Assembly (NCBI RefSeq): GCF_014841135.1
Contig: NZ_JACYTN010000009.1
Coordinates: 62,001 to 126,000 of the forward strand
DNA length: 64,000 nt
Source of the DNA: Paenibacillus arenosi
GTDB lineage: Bacteria > Bacillota > Bacilli > Paenibacillales > Paenibacillaceae
Direction: 5' to 3'
Shown here in pieces: positions 57,501 to 64,000 of this stretch. The first letter of the stretch is position 1, and the number at the start of each line of letters is the position of its first letter. Under the pieces are notes generated by a model, which worked only from the letters and a program-made list of their open reading frames with translations, did no database searches and was not told where the DNA came from. Made by a program: the position numbers and the translations under genes.

Positions 57501-60500
57501 AAAGTCTCGCGGGGAACCAGCACCAACCGCGCTCCGTTGGTCAAAGCGCCAAAAATATCGAAAATCGCTCCGTCGAACGAATAGCTCGAAAGCTGGAGGA
57601 CATGATCCCGCTCAGTGATGTCGATATAATTCGTATTTCGCACAATCCGCACGATGTTGCGGTGCGAGACAAGGTTGCCTTTCGGCTTGCCCGTCGTGCC
57701 TGACGTATAGATGATGCAGGCCAAATCTGTCGCTTCATTGCCTGGATTTAGATTTGTGCCGTCCTCGTGATAGGAGGACTCATCATCCAGTAAGATCACA
57801 GAGTCCGAACCCGCCAGGCGGTCGCGCAAGCGGCTTTGCGCCAGCATGACCTGCGCTCCCGAATCCTCGATCAAGAAACGGATACGCTCCTCGGGATATT
57901 CCGGGTCAATCGGTACGTAAGCCGCTCCGGCTTTGTGTGCCGCCAGCATGCCTACCACCATTTCGATGGAACGCTCAGCCATAATGGCGACCAGACGGCC
58001 TTTGGATATCCCGTAGCTACGCAAGGTACGGGCAAGGCGGTTGACACGTTCGTTCAGCTCGCGGTAGGTCAGCTCTTGCTCATTCAAGGAAATGGCGGCT
58101 GCATTAGGGATGCGCTCCGCCTGCTCTTCAAACAATTGAATGAGCGTCTTCCCACGTGGGAATTCCGTGGTGGTGTCGTTAAAGCTTCCAAGAAGGTCGG
58201 CCTTTTCCACCTCCGTCACAAGTTCCAGCTCGCCCACTGTAATTTCCGGGTTACCCGTCACCTGCTCCAGCAGATGGACGAGATGCCCCTTGAGTAGCTC
58301 GATACTCGGTTTATCGAACACTTCGGCGTTAAAGTCGAACCGAACTTCGATCTCGACTCCTGGTACCACGGTCACGTTGAAGTTATAGTTTGTCTGCTCC
58401 TCCATCTGAACGTCGGCGATCGTCAGGTCGCCGTGCTGATGGTCGCCCGCCTGCTCCATCTGCTCGTCCACCGGATAGTTCTCGAAAGCGATGATATGGT
58501 TGATCAGGTTCTGCTTTTGCACACTGCGGGCTTGAATTTCATACAGCGGATAGTAATCATAACGTCCGGACTCCAACGCCCGCTCTTGAAGCTTCGCCAT
58601 CAGGTCGGCGAACACGGTGTCCCCTTCACTCGTGACGCGAACCGGCACCGTATTGATAAACAGCCCAATCATGGACTCGATGCCCGGGATTTCCGCCGGT
58701 CTTCCAGCCACGACGCTGCCGAATACGACATCGTTTGTTCCGTTATACTTTTGCAGCATCACACCCCAAGCAGCTTGCAACAGCGTATTAACCGTAACCA
58801 GGCGCTCTTTCGCCACCCGGTCCATCCGCTCGCTCAAGTCCTTGCCCAGCTCGACAGTGACGTGATCAGCTGTAAATCTGCCGTTCGGCGCCGGTTCATT
58901 TTGCCCGAGGATTACGGTTTGCCCTTCATAACCTGCCAGGAATGTCGTCCAATAGCCGGATGCCGCCTGATCGTCCTGTTTCTCCAACCATTCGATATAG
59001 GCACCATAATCCGATCCCTTATCACCAACTGGCTGCTTGTCGGATCCCAAGGCCGTATACGTCTCAAACAACTCTTGTGTCAGCTGCGGTAGGCACCAGC
59101 CGTCCATCAAAATATGCTGGAAACTCCACAGCACATGATAGCTTTGCTCTTCGGTGCGCAGGATCGTAACCCGAACGAGCGCGTCATATTCCATGTCGAA
59201 GCCGCGAAGCTTGTCATCCTCGGCCTTTTTATCCAAATACGCTTGTTTCTCGTCCACTTGCAAATGAAGTAGTTCTTCATATTCAAAGCCGACCGGCTTG
59301 TCGCGGTATATGATTTGCAACGGATCGCCCGCCGGTCCTTTCACAAAATTCGCCCGTAGCACCAGATGACGTTTCGAAAGCTCTATCCAGCTCCTCTTGA
59401 AAAGCTGGACGTCGAGCGATCCCCGCATCGTGAACCGCGTCTGCTCGAAGTAAGCTGCCGTTTGTCGGTCAAGCGCGCTGTGGAACCACATGCCCTTCTG
59501 CATCGGCGTAAGGGAGTAAATATTTTCGATTTCCCCGAGATCGCCCGAGCGCTGGGCGATTTGCTCCAATTCCGCGATGGTCAGTCCTTTAAATTGCACG
59601 TCGCTCGGTGTCAATTCGGTGTTTTCTTTGCCTGCGCAGTGGGTAATAAGCTCTCGAAGACTTTGCTCAAGCCGCACGGCGAAGTCTTCCATTGTTTCTT
59701 TGCGATACTGCTTCCGGCTGTAGCTGAGATCTAGCGATAAAGCGCCGTCCAGCACCATACCGTTGATATCCAGCACAAAGCTGCGGGCCTGCCGGTTGCT
59801 GGCCGGGCTGCCGCTGGAATAAGAAGATATGCCGATCTCGTCCTGATTGACATCATCGTCGAACTGGCCGAGGTAGTTAAAATTAATTTCCGGCTCTGCG
59901 CCCCAAACAAAGCAATTCTCCGATTTAGAGAGATAGCGGCATACGCCGTAACCAAGCCCCTTGTTCGGAATGCGGCGCAAGCTTTCCTTTACCTGTTTAA
60001 TCTGATAGGCCAAATCCCGGTCGGTTTCCGGCTCCAGGACGACCGGAAACTTGGTCGTAAACCAGCCGACTGTGCGCGTGATGTCGATATCCGTTCCGAT
60101 CGATTCGCGTCCATGTCCTTCGAGATTGATCCGCACCCGTTCATGTCCCGTCCACTTGCGAACGGCTATGCCGAGCGCCGTTAGCAAAATATCGTTCATT
60201 TCGGTGTTGTAGGCCCGGTGAACCCGCTTCAGCAGCAGCTCCGTTTCTTCGGGAGTCAAACGGACGAACAGCGATTCGCTGTCCTCCTGCGTTGTAATGT
60301 CCGTATCCAGATCCTTCGGCACGGCCGGAACCTCAATTTGCTCCACCGCCTGCCAATAGGCCCGTTCCTGCGCCATCTCAGGGCTTTGCGCATAAGTGGC
60401 CAGCTGCTCGGACCAAGTACGATACGCATCCGTTTTCGCTGGGAAACGAATTTCCTCGCTTTTGCCAGCCTGCTCGTAGCCCAGAGCGAAATCCTCCATC

Positions 60501-63439
60501 AAAATGCGCCAAGACACGCCGTCTACCACGGCATGATGAACCGCAATCAGCAAATGATCACCGTCCGCGCACCGGAACAGTCCCGCCTTCACGAGGGGCC
60601 CGTTCTCCAGATCGATGCCCGCTTGAATATCCGTTGCCTTCGCTTCCACAGCCTGTGCGGTATTCTCCGCATCCTTGAAGTCGAACACGCCCAGCGTGAA
60701 CAGCTCGCCTTCCTGAATCGCGCGGGTTCGTGCGCTAAACCCTTGTTCCGTCTTGCGGAACACCATCCGCAAGGCGTCATGATGCTCGGCCAGCTTTTGC
60801 AGCACCTGACGAACCATCTCTTCGTCGAAGCGTTCTTTCCGGTACAGCATCACCGACTGGTTGAAATAATGCGGGTCCGCAAAGGAGCTCTCGAAAAACC
60901 AATGCTGAATCGGTGTCAGCGCCGTTTCACCCGTTATTTCGCCTTGATCGATGGTACGTCCGATCGCTTTCACATGCAGACTCAGCTGTGAAATAGTCGG
61001 ATATTTGAACAAATCCCTTATTTCCAGCTTATAACCGGCTTGATGAAGCCGCGAAGATACTTGAATGAACTTGATCGAGTCTCCACCCAGTTCGAAGAAA
61101 TGATCCGTTACCCCAACGCGATCGGCGTTCAATACCGCCTGCCACACATCGGCAAGCACCCGCTCGGCTTCATTGCGGGGAGCTACATACGCGCCGCCAG
61201 ACAGCGCATTTCCTTCCGGAGCGGGCAAAGCTTTGCGGTCGATTTTGTCGTTCGGCGTGAGCGGCATCCGCGGAAGCTGAACAAAATGCGCCGGAATCAT
61301 GTAATTCGGCAATTTTTGTGCCAGCGCGCTTCTCAGCTCGCCTAGCGTAAGCGGGCCGCCCGCTACTAGGTAAGCGCACAGTTCTTGCCCGCTTTTGCCT
61401 TCCCGCGCGATTACGATCGTCTCCTGCACAGAATCGATCTTCAGAAGTTGCTCCTCAATCTCACCGATCTCAATCCGGAATCCACGGATTTTCACCTGAT
61501 GGTCGATCCGGCCCAAGTACTCGATATTTCCGTCCGGTAGCCAGCGGGCAAGATCTCCCGTCCGGTAAAGGCGTTCTCCCGGTGCGAACGGATGCTCCAC
61601 GAACTTCTCTGCCGTCAGCTCCGGTTGGTTCAGGTAACCTCTCGCAAGCCCCACGCCTGCTACACACAGCTCGCCGTCCACTCCCCGAGGCACAAGCTGA
61701 AGGTTGGCGTCCAAAATGAAAATCCGGTGATTGGCCAGCGGCCGCCCGATCGGAATGACCCTGTGCTCCGGCTGCTCCTCATCCGCATCCCAAAGCGTTG
61801 TAACAATTGAAGCTTCGGTAGGACCGTAAGCATTGAAATAGCGAACCTTTGGTTTCCACTGCTGTACGAATTCGGCCGATACCGCCGAGCCACCCGTTAC
61901 AAGCTTCTTTAAGCTGGGAAGGCGGTCCGGGTTCAAATAAGCGCTGTACGTCGGAGGAAAAATCGCCGCCGTGATCGCATGCTCGTTCATATAACTCTCG
62001 AACAGGCGGTTGTCGAGAATCGTCTCGGCCGTAGGGATGTACAAAGCTGCGCCAAAATAGAGCGCTTTGAACACCTCCCAGCAGGACGCGTCGAATGATA
62101 GACTGGCAAATTGAACGATTCGGTCATGCTCCGTGATGCCCATCCTGTCCGCAAACATTAGCTTCAAGCTGACCAAACCGCGATGCTCCAGCATGACCCC
62201 TTTGGGATTGCCCGTCGTACCTGACGTATAGATGACATAAGCCAAATCGTTCGGACCGCTGGCCGGTTCTAGGTTTGAGCTATCGTCGCTGTAGGCCTGC
62301 TCGTCATCCAGCGCCATCACGGTCCCTTCGAACGGCACCTGCTGCAGTAGCTCCCTTTGAGTCAGCAGCAACTGCGCGTTCGAGTTCTCCAGAATGTAGC
62401 GGATGCGTTCTTTTGGGTATTCCGGATCGATCGGCACGTAGGCACCGCCAGCTTTCAGAACCGCCAGAATGCCAACGACCGTCTCCAGCGATCTCCTGAC
62501 CATCAAGCCTACCAGCTGATTAGGCAGCACGCCGACCGATCGCAGCGTCCACGCCAGCCGGTTCGCCCGTTCGTTCAACTCTGCGTACGAGAGCCGCCGC
62601 CCCTCAAAGACAACCGCTGTCGCTTGGGGCACCCGTTTTGCCTGTTCCTCCACGAGTTGATGAATCGTCCGATCACGGGGATAGTCATTCTCGGTATCGT
62701 TAAAGCTTTGCAGCAATTGAAACTTCTCTTCCTCCGAGAGCATGTCCACCCGCACGATGTCCAACTCCAACTCGTGAAGCCCCACGGTCAGCAGGCGATT
62801 CAGATGGCTGACGACCCGAGTCATGAACTCGGGGTCATATAAGTGCTCGTTATATGATAGCGCTAGCTGTATCGTCCCGCCGATTAAGCTGAATGTAAAG
62901 GAACAATCCGTGAGCACGTTTTGCCCGATTTCATCTAGATGTAGCTCCTTAAGAGATACTAGCGTATGGACGACGGGTATCCCGTCTGCATATTGCAGGT
63001 CCAGCTTCTCCGTCATTTTCAAGAACGGAATATGTTGATGCTGAATCGCTTCTAGCAAGGAAGTCCTCAGCTCGTTCAGAAGTGTTTTAAAAGTCGCACC
63101 CGCCGAAAGCGAGTTTTTCAATATGACGGTATGATTAACGGATCGGCGCGTCTCCGTCGCTTTCCGTACAGCCGGCATGCCGACCAAAATGTCAGCAGCG
63201 CCTGTATATTTATGCAAGAGCGACTGAACACCGGCGAGCAAAATCATAAAAGTGGCCAACGGAGCTCCCTTACTCATTTGAAGGACGCGCTGCGCCGCTT
63301 CCTCCGAAAGCGAACCGCCGATGGTTGTCATGATGGGCGCCATAGAGCTTGGAGCTTTACTGTAAGGCAGCCGCGTCAAGGTATAATCTTCGCCACCGAA
63401 TTTTTCGTTCCAAAACAACGTTTCTTTTTCAAAAGCCAC
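48506..63439 (-). CDS. pmxA: Polymyxin synthetase PmxA, modules 6-9
   Basis: About 4977-residue NRPS: partial C, A-T-E, C-A-T, C-A-T, C-A-T, C. GTG 63439 is preferred because AGAGAGGGGAACGATCCAG precedes it and the following residues align with the PmxB start; ATG 63520 is in frame but lacks a good site. Numbering from 63439: the C-lobe-only domain ~1-255; A6 (DAWIVGAIVK) with LGGDS carrier Ser788; E (HHAVVDG near 968); D-accepting C7 (QHILMDGW, first His is Gln); A7 (DGFLLGLVYK) with Ser2301; A8 and A9 (both DVGEISAIDK, Dab) with Ser3389 and Ser4479; final C10 (HHIVSDG near 4662). Product contribution: D-(Leu/Phe)6-Leu/Ile7-Dab8-Dab9, passed to PmxB. A6 has NDKIDR in place of the usual NGKIDR; the catalytic Lys remains. 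Confidence 0.93.
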   Translation of the reverse strand: MAFEKETLFWNEKFGGEDYTLTRLPYSKAPSSMAPIMTTIGGSLSEEAAQRVLQMSKGAPLATFMILLAGVQSLLHKYTGAADILVGMPAVRKATETRRSVNHTVILKNSLSAGATFKTLLNELRTSLLEAIQHQHIPFLKMTEKLDLQYADGIPVVHTLVSLKELHLDEIGQNVLTDCSFTFSLIGGTIQLALSYNEHLYDPEFMTRVVSHLNRLLTVGLHELELDIVRVDMLSEEEKFQLLQSFNDTENDYPRDRTIHQLVEEQAKRVPQATAVVFEGRRLSYAELNERANRLAWTLRSVGVLPNQLVGLMVRRSLETVVGILAVLKAGGAYVPIDPEYPKERIRYILENSNAQLLLTQRELLQQVPFEGTVMALDDEQAYSDDSSNLEPASGPNDLAYVIYTSGTTGNPKGVMLEHRGLVSLKLMFADRMGITEHDRIVQFASLSFDASCWEVFKALYFGAALYIPTAETILDNRLFESYMNEHAITAAIFPPTYSAYLNPDRLPSLKKLVTGGSAVSAEFVQQWKPKVRYFNAYGPTEASIVTTLWDADEEQPEHRVIPIGRPLANHRIFILDANLQLVPRGVDGELCVAGVGLARGYLNQPELTAEKFVEHPFAPGERLYRTGDLARWLPDGNIEYLGRIDHQVKIRGFRIEIGEIEEQLLKIDSVQETIVIAREGKSGQELCAYLVAGGPLTLGELRSALAQKLPNYMIPAHFVQLPRMPLTPNDKIDRKALPAPEGNALSGGAYVAPRNEAERVLADVWQAVLNADRVGVTDHFFELGGDSIKFIQVSSRLHQAGYKLEIRDLFKYPTISQLSLHVKAIGRTIDQGEITGETALTPIQHWFFESSFADPHYFNQSVMLYRKERFDEEMVRQVLQKLAEHHDALRMVFRKTEQGFSARTRAIQEGELFTLGVFDFKDAENTAQAVEAKATDIQAGIDLENGPLVKAGLFRCADGDHLLIAVHHAVVDGVSWRILMEDFALGYEQAGKSEEIRFPAKTDAYRTWSEQLATYAQSPEMAQERAYWQAVEQIEVPAVPKDLDTDITTQEDSESLFVRLTPEETELLLKRVHRAYNTEMNDILLTALGIAVRKWTGHERVRINLEGHGRESIGTDIDITRTVGWFTTKFPVVLEPETDRDLAYQIKQVKESLRRIPNKGLGYGVCRYLSKSENCFVWGAEPEINFNYLGQFDDDVNQDEIGISSYSSGSPASNRQARSFVLDINGMVLDGALSLDLSYSRKQYRKETMEDFAVRLEQSLRELITHCAGKENTELTPSDVQFKGLTIAELEQIAQRSGDLGEIENIYSLTPMQKGMWFHSALDRQTAAYFEQTRFTMRGSLDVQLFKRSWIELSKRHLVLRANFVKGPAGDPLQIIYRDKPVGFEYEELLHLQVDEKQAYLDKKAEDDKLRGFDMEYDALVRVTILRTEEQSYHVLWSFQHILMDGWCLPQLTQELFETYTALGSDKQPVGDKGSDYGAYIEWLEKQDDQAASGYWTTFLAGYEGQTVILGQNEPAPNGRFTADHVTVELGKDLSERMDRVAKERLVTVNTLLQAAWGVMLQKYNGTNDVVFGSVVAGRPAEIPGIESMIGLFINTVPVRVTSEGDTVFADLMAKLQERALESGRYDYYPLYEIQARSVQKQNLINHIIAFENYPVDEQMEQAGDHQHGDLTIADVQMEEQTNYNFNVTVVPGVEIEVRFDFNAEVFDKPSIELLKGHLVHLLEQVTGNPEITVGELELVTEVEKADLLGSFNDTTTEFPRGKTLIQLFEEQAERIPNAAAISLNEQELTYRELNERVNRLARTLRSYGISKGRLVAIMAERSIEMVVGMLAAHKAGAAYVPIDPEYPEERIRFLIEDSGAQVMLAQSRLRDRLAGSDSVILLDDESSYHEDGTNLNPGNEATDLACIIYTSGTTGKPKGNLVSHRNIVRIVRNTNYIDITERDHVLQLSSYSFDGAIFDIFGALTNGARLVLVPRETLLEIGRLADLIQRERISVMLITTAFFNILVDVNVNCLQDVRAILFGGERVSVGHVRKALAHIGPGRLNHLYGPSESTVYTTYLPVDFVDESAVTVPIGRPISNTTVYIVDSRNKLLPIGVAGELCIGGEGLVRGYNNRPELTAEKFVDNPFVLGERMYRTGDLAKWLPDGTIEYVGRTDDQVKIRGFRIELGEIEAQLQKVEGIRKTTVFARENASGEKQLCAYYEADREFPAVELKSVLSQELPAYMIPAYLIQLERLPLTTNGKVDRRSLPAPEESLQPGEGRTPPRTPLEASLAEIWKSVLGLVHIGVHENFFDLGGHSLRATTLVSKVHQELNVELPLRDVFRYSTIEEMALAISRIGEQSFSSIPLADARAYYPLSSAQKRLFILNQLEGADQSYNMPGVLLLEGSIDRSLLEEAFRGLIARHETLRTGFEFVQGEAVQRIYESVDFAVEYRRASEEEAPEVVQAFIRSFDLAKPPLLRAELLELAAERYLLMFDMHHIVSDGVSMDVFVEELVRLYGGESLEPLRIQYKDYAVWQQSDEQKMQLKREEAYWLDRYRGELPVLEMPTDYPRPAVQSFEGQTLTSFVDEATNEGLKQLAAQRGTTLYMVLLAAYTVLLHKYTGQDDLIVGTSIAGRTHGDTQPLIGMFVNTLALRNYPASEKTFLSYLEEVKETTLGAYEHQNYPFEELVDNVQVSRDLSRNPLFDTMFSLQNLEDKEFELEGLKLSPYPSEYGTAKFDLSVDVTEENGGLECNFEFATALYKESTIRRLSTHFGNLLTAIVSRPDAKIAELNLLTAEEKEQILGAFNPEQPEAAPAVAFHRLFEEQAERKPEEAAVVYENDRLTYAELNERANRLAATLRTSGIGRETIVGILAERSVDLLVAVLAVWKAGGAYVPLDPDYPADRVRFMLEDSGAKVLLTQTALQERAEAWFGEEGLALAAVLYLDDEASYSEERANASVVNGKISDMLFGKLTDAVDDGDESHQHVGTDSFHEARPEDLAYVIYTSGTTGKPKGVMIEHRSLVNTAAGYQREYRLDHFPVRLLQLASYSFDVFVGDIARTLYNGGTMVIVPKDDRIDPSRLHHWIERERVTIFESTPALIVPFMEYVYEQRLDMSGMELLITSSDSCSVADYRTLQERFGSLFRIINAYGVTEAAIDSSFYDEPLAKLPQTGSVPIGKAWLNAKFYIVDAHLNPVPVGVLGELVIGGVGVARGYLNRPELTEEKFVDNPFAAGERLYRTGDMARWMEDGNVDFIGRIDNQAKIRGYRIETGEIESQLLRVEGVREAVVLVRSDADGQKALCAYYTSNTGAELPLNDLRSALAQELPGYMIPSYFVEMERLPLTPNGKIDRKALPAPEGEAGSGTEYVAPRNELEMKLTVIWQEVLGLAKEIGVHDNFFDIGGHSLRATTLVSKIHKELNVDLPLRDVFRHSTIESMAAAISRLDEQTFVAIPVADDREVYPQSFAQKRLYILNQLEGAELSYNMPEAMLLEGALDQAKFEESFRKLVARHEMLRTGFEMVDGEASQRIYQDVKFTVEFYRADEQEAEETVRLFVRPFDLAKPALLRVGLVELAPERHILMYDMHHIISDGVSMEIFVEEFVRLYGGEQLEPLRIQYKDYTVWQHSQEQKERLQRQEAYWLDMFQGELPVLEMPTDYPRPAVQSYEGQTLEFFFDASKTEGLKQLVSETGTTLFMVLLAAYNVLLHKYSGQEDVIVGTPIAGRNHGDVQPLIGIFLNTLAIRSYPASEKTFLSYLKEVKETTLHAFEHQNYPFEELVEKVQVTRDFSRNPLFDTLFTMQNTENEEFELEGLRLIPYPSALDTAKFDISLDVGEENGGLDYSFEYATALYKRETIERLAKHYEQLLVTIVSRPDAKIAELNLLTEEEKEQILGAFNPAQPEAAPAVAFHRLFEEQVECTPEAEAVMYENDRLTYAELNERANRLAATLRTSGIGRETIVGILAERSVDLLVAVLAVWKAGGAYVPLDPDYPADRVRFMLEDSGAKVLLTQSALRERAEAWFGEEGLALASVLYLDDEASYSEERVNASVVNGKISDMVFGKLTDAVDDGDESHHHQHVGTDSFHEARPEDLAYVIYTSGTTGKPKGVMIEHRSLVNTAAGYRREYRLDQFPVRLLQLASFSFDVFVGDIARTLYNGGTMVIVPKDERIDPSRLHHWIERERVTIFESTPALIVPFMEYVHEQRLDMSGMELLITSSDSCSVADYRTLQERFGSLFRIINAYGVTEAAIDSSFYDEPLAKLPQTGNVPIGKAWLNAKFYIVDAHLNPVPVGVLGELVIGGVGVARGYLNHPELTEEKFVDSPFAAGERLYRTGDLARWMEDGNVDFIGRIDNQAKIRGYRIETGEIESQLLRVEGVREAVVLVRSDADGQKTLCAYYTLNTGAELAVNDLRSALAQELPGYMIPSYFVGMERLPLTPNGKIDRKALPAPEGEAGSGTEYVAPRNELETKLAVIWQEVLGLAKEIGVYDNFFDIGGHSLRATTLVSKVFKELNVNLPLRDVFRHSTIAAMAEVIARMERREYEAIPQAEEREYYPLSSAQKRLFIQHTLDGADQLYNMPELVQVEGKFDLDQLEAALWKLITRHESLRTGFEIVKGEVVQRIYSQVDFAMEHYQADKEDAAQIEQIVRSFIRPFDLGKPPLLRAGVIELEPNLYILLFDMHHIVSDGVSMAIVIDEFTSLYAGEVLPPLRIQYKDYAVWQQSKAYQERIGIQEAYWLQTFEGELPTADLPIDYERSTTRSYEGAHLEFDVEASLSVRLRELAAERESTLFMVLVAAYTVLLSKYSGQEDVVVGTPVAGRRNADLESVIGMFVNTLAMRNRPSGDKTFLSYLEEVKETALGAFENQDYPLEELVERLNVKRESGRFPLFDAVFDLQNIEERDAELEGVGLNNYELDHLEEAKFDLTLFMYENNGALSGGFFYAAKLFKESMIRNLTEDYLRILSQIAENPQLELSQIQCHKPEVGAKSAVDTIEFAF

Positions 63440-64000
63440 CTGGATCGTTCCCCTCTCTTTATCGGTAAAAGCAATCCGGCGGAGCATATGCCGAAGCAAA
63501 GCTCCAGCCTTTTCAAACATGTGATAACAATGTCAATGGCTTTCGCCAGATCACCGCTTCATTTGCTCAGGTGATCGTATGCGGCTCCTCTGCCTAGCAA
63601 CGATCCCGCTCGACTCTCATGCGTGAAAGACAACAAAGAGCATCGTTCTGCGAAGAGATGCGGCTGCTTCCAGCTCCTCTGTTTCAATATGCTTGCTGCG
63701 GATGAGCCGCCCGAAGACGGGCTTTGGTTAAACATTGGGTTCGGAATTAGATGTGGGGGTGTGGACAAGAGATGTTCCTTCCATCGATGTAAGGATTGCT
63801 GTAGGGTTCCAGCCAGCAGGAAGTCGGCCGCACCTTCGGATTCGGCACCGGAGCTGCATTTGTCGAAGCTTATGTAGTAGGGGTATCGATACACTCTATG
63901 TACGATTTGTGTATTCCCCCGCAGCTCTGGTGTGGATAAGTAAAAATCGGGCTGCGGGGCAGTGAGCTTTTCCTAATGATTAGATGTGAAGATTAGATGT
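63440..64000. promoter_or_regulatory. Upstream region of pmxA with inverted repeat
   Basis: The leader to the window edge has no recognisable gene. A perfect 9-bp inverted repeat, CCCCGCAGC at 63917-63925 and GCTGCGGGG at 63951-63959, has a 25-base AT-rich loop, about 480 bases upstream of the start; it may be an operator or the terminator of a gene beyond the window. No convincing promoter was found. A 111-codon minus-strand frame (63894-63559) has no recognisable product. Confidence 0.35.

Noticed and set aside
22376-63439. Tyrocidine/gramicidin S-like decapeptide synthetase
   Set aside because: Ten modules fit, but the seven Dab-type and one Thr-type pockets, the starter C domain and the A-B-C-D-E gene order with two ABC transporters fit polymyxin instead.
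22376-63439. Collinear assembly in gene order (PmxA first)
   Set aside because: PmxA begins with a non-catalytic C-lobe and an epimerising module. The thioesterase is on PmxB, and PmxE starts with a complete C domain and ends with a C domain that needs a downstream partner.
63559-63894. 111-codon minus-strand frame upstream of pmxA
   Set aside because: No recognisable domain and no convincing ribosome site; overlapping frames of similar length exist on the other strand. Could be a leader peptide but unsupported.
1-64000. CRISPR arrays, tRNA and rRNA genes
   Set aside because: No regularly spaced short direct repeats and no tRNA- or rRNA-like sequence were noticed on either strand.

Overview
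The window looks like Paenibacillus chromosome. It holds a complete polymyxin-type nonribosomal peptide synthetase (NRPS) locus, all on the minus strand: pmxA (63439-48506), pmxB (48351-45097), pmxC (45107-43281), pmxD (43284-41551) and pmxE (41320-22376). The NRPS genes are visibly more GC-rich than the flanks. The identification rests on the five-gene order, the domain layout, and adenylation pockets read from the translation (seven Dab-type, one Thr-type, three aliphatic-type sites in the polymyxin order). No database search was possible.

1-13,983: ordinary chromosomal genes. These are several GNAT acetyltransferases, an HD phosphohydrolase, a doubly frameshifted secreted/membrane protein, an MDR oxidoreductase, a large MalT-type LuxR regulator, the NADPH sulfite reductase operon cysJ-cysI, a VOC protein and a GltP-type symporter. 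Several clear terminators separate them.

13,984-22,375: AT-rich, decayed accessory DNA. It holds a 5'-truncated FabZ-like gene and a broken GNAT gene meeting head to head at 15,240, a secreted S1 protease, two direct copies of a structured ~145-bp repeat, three transposase remnants (an internally deleted IS4-type, an IS5-type tail, a frameshifted and deleted DUF772-type), a small lipoprotein, two small intact hypothetical genes and some fragments. It ends at the strong terminator of the pmx locus.

22,376-64,000: the pmx locus. Gene order is A-B-C-D-E, but the domain logic puts synthesis in the order PmxE (modules 1-5, starter C domain), PmxA (6-9), PmxB (10 plus thioesterase). PmxC and PmxD are an ABC exporter pair. 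The predicted peptide is fatty acyl-Dab-Thr-D-Dab-Dab-Dab-D-(Leu/Phe)-Leu-Dab-Dab-(Leu/Phe), normally closed as a heptapeptide ring on Dab4.

The most notable point is module 10. Its A domain is a mosaic: the N-terminal ~100 residues match the Thr-activating A2 domain, and the rest, including the whole pocket, matches the A6 domain. The common Thr10 of polymyxins therefore appears to have been replaced by the residue used at position 6, a polymyxin T-like change, with the recombination scar still readable. The PmxB thioesterase also carries Cys instead of Ser at the nucleophile position.
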